Source: an uncultured Pseudomonadota bacterium
Lineage (GTDB): Bacteria > Pseudomonadota > Gammaproteobacteria > Steroidobacterales > Steroidobacteraceae
Direction: 5' to 3'
Assembly (NCBI GenBank): GCA_903838705.1
Contig: CAILZL010000010.1
Location: forward strand, 78,981 to 142,980
DNA length: 64,000 bases
Part shown: in pieces, positions 26,183 through 36,322 of the stretch
Numbering within the stretch: position 1 is the first letter of the stretch
Layout of the letters: each line of letters starts with the position of its first letter
Position numbers and translations under genes: made by a program
The notes under the pieces: generated by a model
What the model saw: the letters and a program-made list of their open reading frames with translations, nothing else
The model's database searches: none
What the model was told of the DNA's origin: nothing

Positions 26183-28339
26183 ATGGCTCGTACAACTCCC
26201 CTTTCTGACATCCGCAACATCGGGATCATTGCCCACGTTGACGCCGGTAAAACCACGACTACTGAGCGCATCCTGTATTACACAGGCCGCAAGCACACGA
26301 TCATCGACGTGCATGAAACAAAAGATCTGAAGACCTCGACCACCACTGACTATCTGGAACAGGAACAGAAGCGCGGTATCACCATTCAGTCCGCAGCCGT
26401 GTCGGCTTTCTGGAAGGGCAAAAAGCTCAACGTCATCGACACTCCCGGGCACGTGGACTTCACCATCGAAGTAAACCGTTCATTGCGCGTACTCGACGGC
26501 GCCGTGGTGGTATTTGACGGTGTGGCCGGTGTAGAACCTCAGTCCGAAACCAACTGGCGCCTGGCCGATAACTATCGCGTACCACGCATTTGCTACGTCA
26601 ACAAAATGGACCGCAGCGGCGCAGGCTTTTTGCGTTGCGTAGACATGATCAAGAAGCGCCTGGGCGCACGTCCATTGCCGATTCAATTGCCGATTGGTTC
26701 TGAAGACAACTTCAAGGGCATGATCGACCTCGTTGAAATGAAGGCTCTGGTGTGGTCCTCCGATGACAAAGACGCCGAATGGGAAGTCATTGATGTAACC
26801 GAAGGTATGGCTGACAAACTCGGCGTCACCGTGCCTTCCGATCGCGCCATTCTCGATAACATCGAAAAATTCCGCGCTGATCTGGTCGACACCTGCCTGG
26901 AAATGGACGACGCAGCGATGGAAGCTTACCTGGGCGAAGGCACCGTTCCTTCTGCTGATGTGCTGCGCGCTTGCTTGCGCAAAGGCACCAACACCGGCGC
27001 GTTCACCCCAGTACTGTGCGGCTCTTCGTACAAGAACAAAGGTGTGCAGCAAGTTCTCGACGCCGTGGTGTGGTACCTGCCCGCCCCGACCGACGTGGAC
27101 GCAATTGCCACAGTGGATGCGGACGGTAACGCCAATGGCGAACGTAAGTGCTCAGACGACGAACCTTTCTCCGCGCTGGCATTCAAGGTCATCAACGATG
27201 CCTACGGCGCATTGACCTTCATCCGCGTGTATTCAGGTGTGCTGACCAAGGGCATGTCCATTCAGAACAGCACCCGCGGCAAGCGCGAAAAAATTGGCCG
27301 CATGGTGGAAATGTTCGCCAAAGAAGCCAATGCCATTGAAGAAGCCCGCGCCGGTGACATCGTTGCACTGGTATCGCTGGCCGAAACTGAAACAGGTGAC
27401 ACGCTGTGCGATTCTTCCGCCCCCGTGGTGCTGGAGCGCATGCGCTTCCCTGAACCGGTAATCAGCGTATCGGTACAACCTAAAGTGAAAGGCGAACTGG
27501 AAAAATTCAGCGCCGCGCTGGGCAAGATGGTGCGCGCCGATCCATCACTCAAACTGGAAACAGATCGCGAAACCGGCGAAACCATTCTGCGCGGCATGGG
27601 CGAACTGCACTTGGAAGTAACGCTGGATCGTATGCGTACCGAGTTCAACGTCGAAGGCACCATGGGTATGCCGCAAGTGGCTTACCGTGAAACCTTCACC
27701 AAGCCCGTCTCTGAACAATACGTACACAAGAAGCAGACTGGTGGTGCCGGCCAGTTCGCCGAAGTGTGGATTACCTTTGAACCGCGTGAGCGTGGCGAAG
27801 GCTTCGAGTTCATCGACGAAACCGTGGGTGGCTCAGTACCTCGTGAATACGTACCTGCAGTGGAAAAGGGCTTGAAGATACAGATGGAACAAGGTGTGCT
27901 CGCACAGTACCCCACTGTGGACTTCCGTGCCCGCCTCACCGACGGTTCGTACCACGACGTGGACTCGAACGCGCTGACCTTCGAAATCGCAGCTCGTGCC
28001 TGCTTCCGCGAAGCCATTCGCAAGGCCGGTCCTGTGTTGCTTGAACCTGTGATGAAGGTGGAAACCGTCACGCCGCAAGATTATCTCGGCGATGTGATCG
28101 GCGACTTCAACCGTCGTCGCGGCATGATTCAGGAACAGCTGGAGCGCGGCACCAACATCGCTGTGATCTCCACCGTGCCCCTGTCGGAAATGTTCGGCTA
28201 CATCGGCCATCTGCGTGGCATGACTTCAGGTCGCGCCTCGTTCACGATGGAATTCTCGCACTATGACCCAGTGCCGAAGAACGTCGCTGATCAGGTAATT
28301 GCCGATGTTGCCAAGGCACGCACTGCTGGCAAGGGCTAA
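26183..28339 (+). CDS. fusA: Translation elongation factor G (likely second, stand-alone copy)
   Basis: A 718-residue translational GTPase that catalyses ribosomal translocation. G1 is [10 protein letters not shown]3 is DTPGHVDF, G4 is NKMD and G5 is [11 protein letters not shown]. Domains II to V follow, with domain IV beginning PQVAYRETF and a C-terminal [20 protein letters not shown]. The switch I region is about five residues longer than E. coli EF-G ([18 protein letters not shown]). The usual fusA sits next to tuf in the str operon. The tuf at the right edge of this window suggests that locus lies beyond 64000, so this is probably an EF-G2 type paralogue. A terminator follows immediately. 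Confidence 0.93.
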   Translation: MARTTPLSDIRNIGIIAHVDAGKTTTTERILYYTGRKHTIIDVHETKDLKTSTTTDYLEQEQKRGITIQSAAVSAFWKGKKLNVIDTPGHVDFTIEVNRSLRVLDGAVVVFDGVAGVEPQSETNWRLADNYRVPRICYVNKMDRSGAGFLRCVDMIKKRLGARPLPIQLPIGSEDNFKGMIDLVEMKALVWSSDDKDAEWEVIDVTEGMADKLGVTVPSDRAILDNIEKFRADLVDTCLEMDDAAMEAYLGEGTVPSADVLRACLRKGTNTGAFTPVLCGSSYKNKGVQQVLDAVVWYLPAPTDVDAIATVDADGNANGERKCSDDEPFSALAFKVINDAYGALTFIRVYSGVLTKGMSIQNSTRGKREKIGRMVEMFAKEANAIEEARAGDIVALVSLAETETGDTLCDSSAPVVLERMRFPEPVISVSVQPKVKGELEKFSAALGKMVRADPSLKLETDRETGETILRGMGELHLEVTLDRMRTEFNVEGTMGMPQVAYRETFTKPVSEQYVHKKQTGGAGQFAEVWITFEPRERGEGFEFIDETVGGSVPREYVPAVEKGLKIQMEQGVLAQYPTVDFRARLTDGSYHDVDSNALTFEIAARACFREAIRKAGPVLLEPVMKVETVTPQDYLGDVIGDFNRRRGMIQEQLERGTNIAVISTVPLSEMFGYIGHLRGMTSGRASFTMEFSHYDPVPKNVADQVIADVAKARTAGKG

Positions 28340-28378
28340 TCACCCGCATTTCCAGTTGTTACTCAACTTGAGATAAAC

Positions 28379-28406
28379 AAAAGGCCCGTCGCAAGATGGG
28401 CCTTTT
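28379..28406 (+). terminator. Intrinsic terminator after fusA
   Basis: AAGGCCC and GGGCCTT form a strong GC stem around a 10-nt loop. It is flanked by A-runs on the left and TTTT on the right, so it can work in both directions, for fusA and for the convergent DUF302 operon. Confidence 0.85.
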
Positions 28407-28498
28407 GTTATGGCGGCAAAATCAGAATAAAAGCAGCGCCAATCTATTTAACTAACAACAGCGCAACTCGCCGCAACCACTACAGCAGCTGTCAGCAC

Positions 28499-28891
28499 TC
28501 ATGCTCTCTCTAAAGCATTCTTCAACTTCTGATCAGCGACCTGCGCGAGTTCCGCAAGGGCTTTATCACCCAGCATATTCATCAACGCTGTTGGCTTCGC
28601 CAATTCCACCGATACTCGCCCCTGGCCTATATCCCTCACCACAGCATTACAGGGCAGTAAACTGGTGACGTCTGGCGCGCGTGAATAAGCCTCAAACGCC
28701 ATTTGTGGATTACAGGCACCGAGAATAATAACGGCCGGCACATCCTGCCCGACTTTCTCCTTGAATCTGGCATGCATATCAATGCGGGTCAGAATGCCGA
28801 AGCCCTCTTGCTTCAATGCATCAGAAATCCGCTCAATGGCTTCATCAACCGTTGCCTGAAGTTCTCGCTTAAAGTTAATCGATTGAGTCAT
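28499..28891 (-). CDS. DUF302 family protein
   Basis: A 130-residue protein of the DUF302 family. It has an N-terminal helix with TVDEAIERISDALKQEGFGILTRIDMHARFKEK and the conserved IILGACNPQMAFEAY and LLPCNAVVRD segments. Two conserved cysteines (GAC and LPC) may bind a ligand or metal, but no activity is established. An excellent GAGGAG ribosome binding site precedes the ATG. It follows trxC by 22 bp and is likely co-transcribed with it. Confidence 0.88.
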   Translation of the reverse strand: MTQSINFKRELQATVDEAIERISDALKQEGFGILTRIDMHARFKEKVGQDVPAVIILGACNPQMAFEAYSRAPDVTSLLPCNAVVRDIGQGRVSVELAKPTALMNMLGDKALAELAQVADQKLKNALERA

Positions 28892-28913
28892 AGTCGCTCC
28901 TCAGTTTCACTGT

Positions 28914-29351
28914 TTACGCTTTCCATCTCGCCAGATACTGCGTGAACATGGCCTGCGGCATCGCGCCTGATTGACGGTCCACTTCTGCACCATTTTTAAA
29001 AACGATCAAAGTCGGAATACTCCGAATTTGATAAGTTTGTGCCGCCTGCCCATGTTGCTCGGTGTTCAGCTTTGCAAAAATAAACTGCCCACCCAGCTGC
29101 CTTGCTGCTGCCGTGAATGTCGGGGCAAATGCCTTACAGGGACCACACCACTCTGCCCAGAAGTCCACCACCACTGGCTGATCCGCTGTGCGAATGAGCT
29201 TGACCAGACCTGCACCACTGACATCCTGCACGCCATCATGCAAAGGCAATTTGGCCTTACAACTCCCACAAACAGGATGCGCAGCCGCAACCTTATCGAG
29301 GGGAACTCGATTGATCTTTTCGCAATGAGAACAAACAACCAGTGTGTTCAT
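28914..29351 (-). CDS. trxC: Thioredoxin 2 (TrxC)
   Basis: A 145-residue protein. The N-terminal zinc domain has two CxxC pairs (VVCSHCEKIN and PVCGSCKAKL). The thioredoxin fold carries the active site FWAEWCGPCKAFAP and the cis-Pro IRSIPTLIVF. This two-part architecture is characteristic of TrxC, which reduces cytoplasmic disulfides and is often induced by oxidative stress. It is upstream of DUF302 on the same strand. Confidence 0.95.
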   Translation of the reverse strand: MNTLVVCSHCEKINRVPLDKVAAAHPVCGSCKAKLPLHDGVQDVSGAGLVKLIRTADQPVVVDFWAEWCGPCKAFAPTFTAAARQLGGQFIFAKLNTEQHGQAAQTYQIRSIPTLIVFKNGAEVDRQSGAMPQAMFTQYLARWKA

Positions 29352-29532
29352 TAGCCGCCCCCATCAAACTCAAGAAAAAATTACAAACCTCTCCCTGAGA
29401 TGCAAAATTTTCCCCGGCAGGGTCAAATGCATCCCAACCCAGCTGATTATGGGCATTAGAAAACCAAACTATATAAGGCAAAACCGAACGTGCAGCTTGA
29501 GTCCAATGAAATTCAAATGACTCACACATCAT
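29293..29532 (-). CDS. Possible small protein between RluA-type gene and trxC
   Basis: A 79-residue frame (MMCESFEFHW...). It starts 3 bp after the stop of the pseudouridine synthase gene, with GAGGG directly before the tandem ATGs, and ends 59 bp inside trxC in another frame. It is rich in aromatic residues and acidic in the middle (GWDAFDPAGE). I recognise no family. The unbroken frame over the 184-bp gap and the coupled position are its only support. It could equally be a chance frame. Confidence 0.3.
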   Translation of the reverse strand: MMCESFEFHWTQAARSVLPYIVWFSNAHNQLGWDAFDPAGENFASQGEVCNFFLSLMGAANEHTGCLFSLRKDQSSSPR

Positions 29533-29535
29533 CCC

Positions 29536-30414
29536 TCATAAGCTCAACTTACTACTGAAAGACCTCGGTTCACCCGTCACCGGATCGGTAAACGACAACT
29601 TGGCAGCCAATAGCTTCAGGGGGCGCGAATAATCACTCTCATCACGCTCAGTGAGAGATGGATAGAAATCATCGTTCACGATCGGCGCGCCGAGTGCAGC
29701 CATGTGTACGCGCAGCTGATGCTTCTTGCCCGTGACCGGCGCCAGTTTATAGCGCCAATGTATTGACCCCCGATCAAGCACATCGATGTGAGTTTCAGTA
29801 TTCGCCTCGCCCTGACTCTCCTGCATACGAAAGAATGGTTCGCCAGCAACCATACGGCTGCGATGCACGAAGGGAAAGGAGAGATGAGACAGCGCAGGGG
29901 CAATGGCCTGATACTGCTTTGCAATCCGTCGCTCACTGAACAGAGCATGGTACAGCGCACGTGTGGCCGGATTGACCGAGAACATCACCAGCCCTGCCGT
30001 GCCACGATCAATACGATGCAGCGGTGCAAGCTGCGGCAGATCAAGCCGGGCCATCAGTCGCGCCAGCAGTGTCTGCGTCACATACCTGCCCTTGGGTGTG
30101 ACCGGCAGAAAGTGTGGCTTGTCGGCCACGACGATATTTTCATCAATATATAAAACCGATTCAGTGAAGGGAATCGTTCGTTCAGCTTCAATTTCCCGGA
30201 AGTAGCGTACGGTCAATCCAGTTCGGTAGGGCGTGCTGGCGTGCAACGGTTGTCCGTGTAAATCCAGCACCCGCCCGCGCGCCATCCGGCTCAGCCATTG
30301 ATCACGACTGACATGAGCAAAGTGCGCACACAGGCAATCGAGTACTGTCACCCATGTTCCCGGCGGAAGCTGCAGGGTGCTGGCAGGCACAGGCTTGTCA
30401 GGCAATATGGTCAT
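29536..30414 (-). CDS. RluA-family pseudouridine synthase
   Basis: A 292-residue protein. The N-terminal about 85 residues resemble an S4-like region (RMARGRVLDLHGQPLHAST). The catalytic domain has the conserved Asp in LHRIDRGTAGLVMFSV, followed by KQYQAIAP, and ends with LLAAKLSFTDPVTGEPRSF. It isomerises uridine in rRNA or tRNA. It most resembles the RluA-like YqcB/TruC group or the 23S enzymes. The target cannot be assigned. Confidence 0.88.
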   Translation of the reverse strand: MTILPDKPVPASTLQLPPGTWVTVLDCLCAHFAHVSRDQWLSRMARGRVLDLHGQPLHASTPYRTGLTVRYFREIEAERTIPFTESVLYIDENIVVADKPHFLPVTPKGRYVTQTLLARLMARLDLPQLAPLHRIDRGTAGLVMFSVNPATRALYHALFSERRIAKQYQAIAPALSHLSFPFVHRSRMVAGEPFFRMQESQGEANTETHIDVLDRGSIHWRYKLAPVTGKKHQLRVHMAALGAPIVNDDFYPSLTERDESDYSRPLKLLAAKLSFTDPVTGEPRSFSSKLSL

Positions 30415-30678
30415 GGCAATTCAATAACAGGACATTCAGCAGAATCGGCCAGCAGGATGCCTGATCCCGGCTCATTCTGGTGCGAATAACGTGCACTACT
30501 GCGCACGATGTGCTGGTGAACCCTTCAGTCATTCACAGATTGAAACTAATGGTTTGAGTGAAACAGCCGATATTCCTGTTCTGCACATGGCAGCAGCGAA
30601 TCAATCAACATGGCTTTCATTTTGCATGTTATTCATTCGCAAGTGCGACGCATTATTCAGTTTCAGAGGTTTGGCACG

Positions 30679-32142
30679 ATGGCAAAGATTCCTCCCGGAG
30701 TGGGCCCCAAGTATCCGCAGGTCGTGATCCTGGTGGGTGCCAATGGTGACCTGTCCCGACGCAAGTTGCTGCCCGGCCTGTTTCATCTGGCCAGGTCCGG
30801 TTTTATTCCGGATTGCCGGATCATCGGCGTTTCGCTGGACAACCTTGATCCGGAAGGCTTCCGTGCGTTCGCGCGCAAGGCCATTGATGAACACGCCACC
30901 CGCAAGGTGGATGAAGCTGACTGGCAGGCGTTTGCTGCGAAGCTGGATTACGTGCCGATGGCCGCAGGCACCGCAGCACTGAAAGCGGCGGTGGATCAGG
31001 CTGAAAAATCTTTCACCGGCGAAAGTCGCCGGCTGCACTACTTGAGCGTGCCACCCAATGCTGCACTGTCCGTGGTGCGCATGCTGGGTGAGGCCGGACT
31101 GGTTGAGCGCTCACGGATCATCATGGAAAAGCCCTTCGGCACTGATCTTGAGAGTGCCGTATTGCTGAACACCAAGCTGCATGAAGTGTTTTCGGAGGAA
31201 CAGATATTCCGCATCGATCACTTTCTGGGCAAGGAGCCGGCCCAGAACATTCTGGCGTTCCGCTTTGCCAATGGTCTGTTTGAACCCATCTGGAATCGCA
31301 ACTTCATCGACCATGTACAGATCGACGTACCGGAAACTCTGGGGCTGGGTAACCGTGCCGGGTTTTATGAACATACCGGCGCGTTCCGCGACATGGTGGT
31401 CACGCACCTGTTCCAGATTCTGGGTTTCGTGGCAATGGAACCTCCCACTGCACTGGAACCCAAGCCCATCAGTGAAGAAAAGAACAAGGTATTTCGCAGC
31501 ATGGTGCCGATCGAACCGGCCCATGTGGTACGCGGGCAATACAGCGGCTATCGCAGTGAAGAAGGCGTCGCGCCTGAATCCGATACGGAAACCTTCATCG
31601 CCCTGAAATGCAGTATCGACAACTGGCGCTGGGCCGGCGTGCCGTTCTTCCTGCGCACCGGCAAGCGCATGGGTGCGGGACAACGCATTATCTCCATCGC
31701 TTTCCGTGAACCGCCGAAAAGCATGTTTCCGGCCGGCTCAGGTGTCGGCGCACAAGGCCCGGATCACCTCACATTCGATCTGGCAGACATTTCGAAAATG
31801 TCGCTGTCGTTTTACGGCAAGCGTCCCGGTCCGGGCATGAAACTGGACAAACTCAGTCTGCAATTCGCCATGCATGACACGGGGCTGGGTGGCGATGTAC
31901 TGGAGGCCTACGAACGTCTGATCCTCGACGCAATGCGGGGTGACCACACACTGTTTACCACTGCGGAAGGCATCGAGCGTCTGTGGGAGGTATCCGCGCC
32001 CCTGCTGGAGTCACCGCCGCCGGTCCGCTTCTATGCCCCTGGCTCGTGGGGCCCGAATGCCATCCACCAGCTGATAGCACCCCATGCCTGGCGACTGCCG
32101 TTCGAGCGAGCCTGGCGCGACCCTAACCCGATAGGTGCCTGA
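30679..32142 (+). CDS. zwf: Glucose-6-phosphate 1-dehydrogenase
   Basis: A 487-residue NADP-dependent dehydrogenase opening the pentose phosphate and Entner-Doudoroff routes. The NADP site is [19 protein letters not shown]; most family members have GASGDL, so the Asn is a mild variant. The substrate and catalytic motif is [15 protein letters not shown]. The frame opens at 30610, but the ATG at 30679, with AGAGG about 10 bp upstream, starts the conserved domain properly. No pgl or edd neighbours are present. A hairpin separates it from valS. Confidence 0.93.
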   Translation: MAKIPPGVGPKYPQVVILVGANGDLSRRKLLPGLFHLARSGFIPDCRIIGVSLDNLDPEGFRAFARKAIDEHATRKVDEADWQAFAAKLDYVPMAAGTAALKAAVDQAEKSFTGESRRLHYLSVPPNAALSVVRMLGEAGLVERSRIIMEKPFGTDLESAVLLNTKLHEVFSEEQIFRIDHFLGKEPAQNILAFRFANGLFEPIWNRNFIDHVQIDVPETLGLGNRAGFYEHTGAFRDMVVTHLFQILGFVAMEPPTALEPKPISEEKNKVFRSMVPIEPAHVVRGQYSGYRSEEGVAPESDTETFIALKCSIDNWRWAGVPFFLRTGKRMGAGQRIISIAFREPPKSMFPAGSGVGAQGPDHLTFDLADISKMSLSFYGKRPGPGMKLDKLSLQFAMHDTGLGGDVLEAYERLILDAMRGDHTLFTTAEGIERLWEVSAPLLESPPPVRFYAPGSWGPNAIHQLIAPHAWRLPFERAWRDPNPIGA

Positions 32143-32151
32143 GTCCGGTAA

Positions 32152-32175
32152 GCAGCGGCAGTCATTTGCCGCTGC
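32152..32175. repeat. Perfect 9-bp hairpin between zwf and valS
   Basis: GCAGCGGCA and TGCCGCTGC form a 9-bp GC-rich stem with a 6-nt loop, beginning 9 bp after the zwf stop. No U-tract follows. It may be a Rho-assisted end or a 3' stabiliser for the zwf mRNA. Confidence 0.55.
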
Positions 32176-32213
32176 CTATGACAACAATCCTCGGGCAATC
32201 TGTCCAAGCCCGC

Positions 32214-32219
32214 TATAAT
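32214..32219 (+). promoter_or_regulatory. Consensus -10 element before valS
   Basis: A perfect TATAAT lies 33 bp before the valS ATG at 32253. No good -35 hexamer was seen 16-18 bp upstream. Its position inside the upstream extension of the open frame supports the later start codon. Confidence 0.45.
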
Positions 32220-32252
32220 TTGCCGCTTTACCAGCTGCAGACTTCAAGCCTG

Positions 32253-35123
32253 ATGGACAAATCCTACTCCCCGCGCGACATCGAACAGCCCATTTATCAG
32301 AAATGGGAAGCCAACGGCTGGTTCAAACCCACCGGCACAGGCACACCCTACTGCATCATGATTCCGCCGCCCAATGTGACCGGCACGCTGCACATGGGCC
32401 ATGCTTTCCAGCACACGCTGATGGACACCCTCACCCGCCTGCATCGCATGGATGGTGACAACACCCTGTGGCAACCGGGCACCGACCATGCAGGTATTGC
32501 AACACAGATGGTGGTGGAACGTCAGCTCAACGCACAGGGCAAGAACCGTCACGATCTCGGCCGTGAAAAATTCATTGAACGTGTCTGGGAATGGAAAGCT
32601 GAATCCGGCGGCACGATCAACAAACAGATGCGTCGACTCGGCAATTCCGTGGACTGGGAACGTGATCGCTTCACGATGGATGAAGGCCTGTCCAAAGCCG
32701 TCACCGAAGTGTTCGTCAAACTCCACGAAGAAGGACTCATCTATCGCGGCAGGCGACTGGTTAACTGGGACCCGGTACTGCACACAGCACTCTCTGATCT
32801 GGAAGTATTGAGCGAACCTGAGAAAGGTTCGCTGTGGCATTTCAAGTACCCACTCGCTGATGGCACAGGTCATCTTGTCGTCGCCACCACCCGTCCGGAA
32901 ACCATGCTCGGCGACACTGCGGTGGCCGTGCATCCGGAAGATGAGCGTTACCAGCACCTTATCGGCAAGCAGATCAAACTGCCGCTGACAGATCGCTTGA
33001 TTCCCATAATTGCTGATTACTATGTAGATCGTGAGTTCGGTACCGGCTGCGTGAAAATTACACCCGCGCATGACTTCAATGACTACGAGATGGGCAAGCG
33101 ACACGACTTACCGTTTATAAATATCTTTGACGCCAGTGCTAACTTGAATGACGCTGTTCCCACGCAGTATCAAGGCTTGGAACGCTTTGCCGCACGCAAG
33201 AAAATCGTTGCTGATCTTGAAGCGCTGGAACTGGTCGAAAAGATCGACCCGCATACGCTCAACGTACCACGCGGTGATCGCAGCAATGCCGTACTCGAAC
33301 CATGGCTGACCGATCAATGGTATGTGCGTATCGCGCCGCTGGCCGAACCGGCCATCAAGTGCGTGGAGGATGGCCGCATCAAGTTCGTGCCGGATAACTG
33401 GAGCAAGACTTATTACCAGTGGATGCACAATATTCAGGACTGGTGCATCAGCCGTCAGCTGTGGTGGGGTCATCGCGCCCCAGCATGGTATGACAAGCAT
33501 GGAGCCTACTATGTAGCACGCTCCGTTTATGAAGCTTACTCACAGTACCTGAATGCCATCGAATATCCAGCAGACACCCTAACTAAGGCTGATATCAAAC
33601 CTAGTGATAGTCAAACAGAAATTGAAGAAAAGCTTTTTCGTTTCACAGGAAGATCATCGTCTGACTTTGGCTTGAAACAGGATGACGACGTACTCGACAC
33701 CTGGTTCTCATCTGCCCTGTGGCCGTTCTCGACACTGGGCTGGCCGGAACAGACACCTGCACTCAAGACCTTCTATCCAACCAATGTACTGGTCACCGGC
33801 TTCGACATCATTTTCTTCTGGGTTGCCAGAATGATCATGATGGGCCTGAAATTCACCGGCGAAGTGCCATTCAAAGAGGTGTACATCACCGGCCTGATCC
33901 GCGACGAGAACGGCGACAAAATGTCCAAGTCCAAGGGCAACATCATTGATCCGCTGGATCTGATCGACGGCATTGATCTGGAAGCACTGGTTGCTAAACG
34001 CACCAGTGGCATGATGCAGCCGCATCTTAAAGACAAGATTGAAAAGAATACCCGCAAGCAATTTCCTTCCGGCATTCCTGCCTATGGAACCGATGCACTG
34101 CGCTTTACCTTCGCAGCACTGGCCACACAGGGTCGCGACATCCGCTTTGATCTGGGCCGTATCGAAGGCTATCGCAACTTCTGCAACAAGCTCTGGAATG
34201 CAGCGCGCTATGTGCTGATGAACACTGAAGGTCAGGATTGCGGCCTTGCAGGCAGCTGTGAATACAGCATTGCTGATCGCTGGATCCGTTCACGCATCGG
34301 TCACACCGTTGAACAGACGCGCAAACAATTCGAAGCCTATCGATTCGATCTGGCATCACAGGCGATGTATGAATTTGCGTGGTATGAATACTGCGACTGG
34401 TATCTGGAACTGTGCAAACCCGTACTGCAATCCGACTCATCGACAGCCGAACAGAAGCGCGGCACACGGCAAACACTGGTGCAGGTATTTGAAGCCTACC
34501 TGCGGCTGCTGCACCCGCTGATGCCATTCATCACCGAAGAAATCTGGCAGGCCATTGCACCGCTTGCCGGCAAGTCGGGTGAAACCATCATGTTGCAGTC
34601 GTATCCCAAAACAGTCGACTTCCCGATTGATGTTGCCGCAGACAATGCCATCGCACCGATCAAAGCTGCGATTCTCGGTCCACGTCAGATTCGCGGCCAA
34701 CTGGATGTGCCGCAGTCGCGCAAGATCACGCTGTACTTTAAAGCCGCACAAGCCGGTGACTGGCAAGCCATTGCCGATAATCTGACGCTTGTCGTCGGGG
34801 CCGCTAATGTCAGCAGCATCATTGAAGTAAAAGACGAAGCATCATTACCTCCTACTGCCTTGCAGGTCGTCGATGGCCGGTCACTCTATGCGCCGCTCAA
34901 GGAGCTTATTGATGATATTGATGCGGAACTGGCACGTATCGAAAAGCGCAAGGTCAAAACTGCGCAGGAGCTGAGCAAGTGCGAGAACAAACTCAGCAAT
35001 GCCAATTTCGTTGCCAATGCACCCGCAGAAGTAGTGGAACAGGAACGTGCCCGCATTGCGGCATTCAAAGCTGAACTGGCGCAGTTCGAGGAGCAGGCCA
35101 GACGAGTGGCGACACTGCGGTAA
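32253..35123 (+). CDS. valS: Valyl-tRNA synthetase
   Basis: A 956-residue class Ia aminoacyl-tRNA synthetase. The HIGH motif is [14 protein letters not shown] and KMSKS is [14 protein letters not shown]. The editing domain lies between ([19 protein letters not shown]). The C-terminus is a coiled-coil tRNA-binding arm ([18 protein letters not shown]). The ATG at 32253 ([16 protein letters not shown]) was chosen over the open frame start at 32166, because the latter includes a -10 element. Residues about 415-476, just before [11 protein letters not shown], are roughly 30 residues longer than in E. coli. That segment is encoded by noticeably AT-richer DNA. Confidence 0.95.
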   Translation: MDKSYSPRDIEQPIYQKWEANGWFKPTGTGTPYCIMIPPPNVTGTLHMGHAFQHTLMDTLTRLHRMDGDNTLWQPGTDHAGIATQMVVERQLNAQGKNRHDLGREKFIERVWEWKAESGGTINKQMRRLGNSVDWERDRFTMDEGLSKAVTEVFVKLHEEGLIYRGRRLVNWDPVLHTALSDLEVLSEPEKGSLWHFKYPLADGTGHLVVATTRPETMLGDTAVAVHPEDERYQHLIGKQIKLPLTDRLIPIIADYYVDREFGTGCVKITPAHDFNDYEMGKRHDLPFINIFDASANLNDAVPTQYQGLERFAARKKIVADLEALELVEKIDPHTLNVPRGDRSNAVLEPWLTDQWYVRIAPLAEPAIKCVEDGRIKFVPDNWSKTYYQWMHNIQDWCISRQLWWGHRAPAWYDKHGAYYVARSVYEAYSQYLNAIEYPADTLTKADIKPSDSQTEIEEKLFRFTGRSSSDFGLKQDDDVLDTWFSSALWPFSTLGWPEQTPALKTFYPTNVLVTGFDIIFFWVARMIMMGLKFTGEVPFKEVYITGLIRDENGDKMSKSKGNIIDPLDLIDGIDLEALVAKRTSGMMQPHLKDKIEKNTRKQFPSGIPAYGTDALRFTFAALATQGRDIRFDLGRIEGYRNFCNKLWNAARYVLMNTEGQDCGLAGSCEYSIADRWIRSRIGHTVEQTRKQFEAYRFDLASQAMYEFAWYEYCDWYLELCKPVLQSDSSTAEQKRGTRQTLVQVFEAYLRLLHPLMPFITEEIWQAIAPLAGKSGETIMLQSYPKTVDFPIDVAADNAIAPIKAAILGPRQIRGQLDVPQSRKITLYFKAAQAGDWQAIADNLTLVVGAANVSSIIEVKDEASLPPTALQVVDGRSLYAPLKELIDDIDAELARIEKRKVKTAQELSKCENKLSNANFVANAPAEVVEQERARIAAFKAELAQFEEQARRVATLR

Positions 35124-35147
35124 CGGGTAAGCATGCACCCTGCCCGG

Positions 35148-35178
35148 GGTTCTCTCTCCTTCTCACGGAAAGAGAACC
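35148..35178. repeat. 12-bp imperfect stem hairpin after valS
   Basis: GGTTCTCTCTCC and GGAAAGAGAACC pair in 11 of 12 positions around a 7-nt loop, 24 bp after the valS stop. There is no U-tract. It is probably a 3' end structure of the valS transcript. The shape resembles extragenic palindromes, but I saw no second copy in this window. Confidence 0.5.
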
Positions 35179-35256
35179 GGACTGTCAGATTACCTTCTCT
35201 CATAAACCTGTCTGAAACATTGCCGCTCCAGCCAGAGTCAATGCTAAATTCAGCGT

Positions 35257-36222
35257 ATGAATAACAATCCGCTGCTGCATTTACTCGAAACACCGGCTGG
35301 CGACCCCATTGCCGCAATCAACAGCACTGTTTCACAGCTCAGCCAGATCATCCTTGGCAAGGAAATTCAGATCAGACTGGCGATGGCCTGCCTGCTGGCA
35401 CGGGGCCACTTGCTGATCGAGGATCTGCCCGGCATGGGCAAGACCACTCTGGCGCATGCACTGGCACACTGCCTGGGTCTGACCTACAACCGCGTGCAGT
35501 TCACCAGTGACATACTCCCGGCCGACATCATTGGTGTATCTGTTTTTGATCGTAACAACAGCAGTTTTCATTTTCACAAGGGACCGATTTTCGCGCAGCT
35601 GGTGCTGGCTGACGAAGTGAACCGCGCCACCCCCAAGGCACAAAGTGCATTGCTCGAAGCGATGGAAGAACAGCAGGTCACCGCCGATGGTCACACCTAT
35701 CCGCTGTCATCGCCGTTCTTCGTGATCGCCACACAGAACCCGACTTACCAGATCGGCACCTATCCCCTGCCTGAGTCACAACTCGACCGATTCCTGATGC
35801 GTCTGCAACTGGGTTATCCGGATGCCGCGCATGAACGGCAACTGCTCAGTGGGCGTGACCGTCGTGACCTGCTCAGTGAAATGCCGGTAACGCTGTTGCC
35901 TGCACAACTGCTGATTCTGCAAAACCGCGTTCCAAAAGTGCATGTATCCACTGCCTTGCTGGATTACCTGCAAGCCATAGTCAGCTATACGCGCACCTCG
36001 AACAAATTTGTTGCAGGACTGTCACCGCGCGCCGGTCTGGCGCTGTTACGCGCTGCACAGGCCTGGGCTCTGATGCAGGGACACACGGGCGTGCTGCCGG
36101 AAGATCTGCAGGCCGTACTCACTCCTGTCATCGGCCATCGACTGGTGCCCGCAGAAGATGCCGCGTTGAATAAACCAGCGGAGATTGGTGCGCATGTATT
36201 ACAGTCGGTTGCAGTACAGTAA
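35257..36222 (+). CDS. MoxR-family AAA+ ATPase
   Basis: A 321-residue AAA+ ATPase. Walker A is LPGMGKTTLAHAL, Walker B is LADEVNRATPKAQSALLEAM, and sensor 1 is ATQNPTYQIGTYPLPESQLDRF. MoxR proteins act as chaperones for assembly of partner complexes, commonly encoded beside DUF58 and transglutaminase-like proteins exactly as here. The substrate is unknown. The ATG at 35257 begins a normal N-terminus. Confidence 0.93.
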   Translation: MNNNPLLHLLETPAGDPIAAINSTVSQLSQIILGKEIQIRLAMACLLARGHLLIEDLPGMGKTTLAHALAHCLGLTYNRVQFTSDILPADIIGVSVFDRNNSSFHFHKGPIFAQLVLADEVNRATPKAQSALLEAMEEQQVTADGHTYPLSSPFFVIATQNPTYQIGTYPLPESQLDRFLMRLQLGYPDAAHERQLLSGRDRRDLLSEMPVTLLPAQLLILQNRVPKVHVSTALLDYLQAIVSYTRTSNKFVAGLSPRAGLALLRAAQAWALMQGHTGVLPEDLQAVLTPVIGHRLVPAEDAALNKPAEIGAHVLQSVAVQ

Positions 36223-36322
36223 AGTTATTCACCGCCAATAGCAGGCGATAGTGACTCTCGCAACATTGATCCTCACCCGACACCCATAGCACTGTCTTCA
36301 CCGGCGCGACCCATGCTAAGTC

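Noticed and set aside
32244..33104. A 286-codon open frame antisense to valS
   Set aside because: It lies wholly opposite a strongly conserved gene, has no ribosome binding site and a His/Phe-rich composition typical of a reverse shadow of coding DNA.
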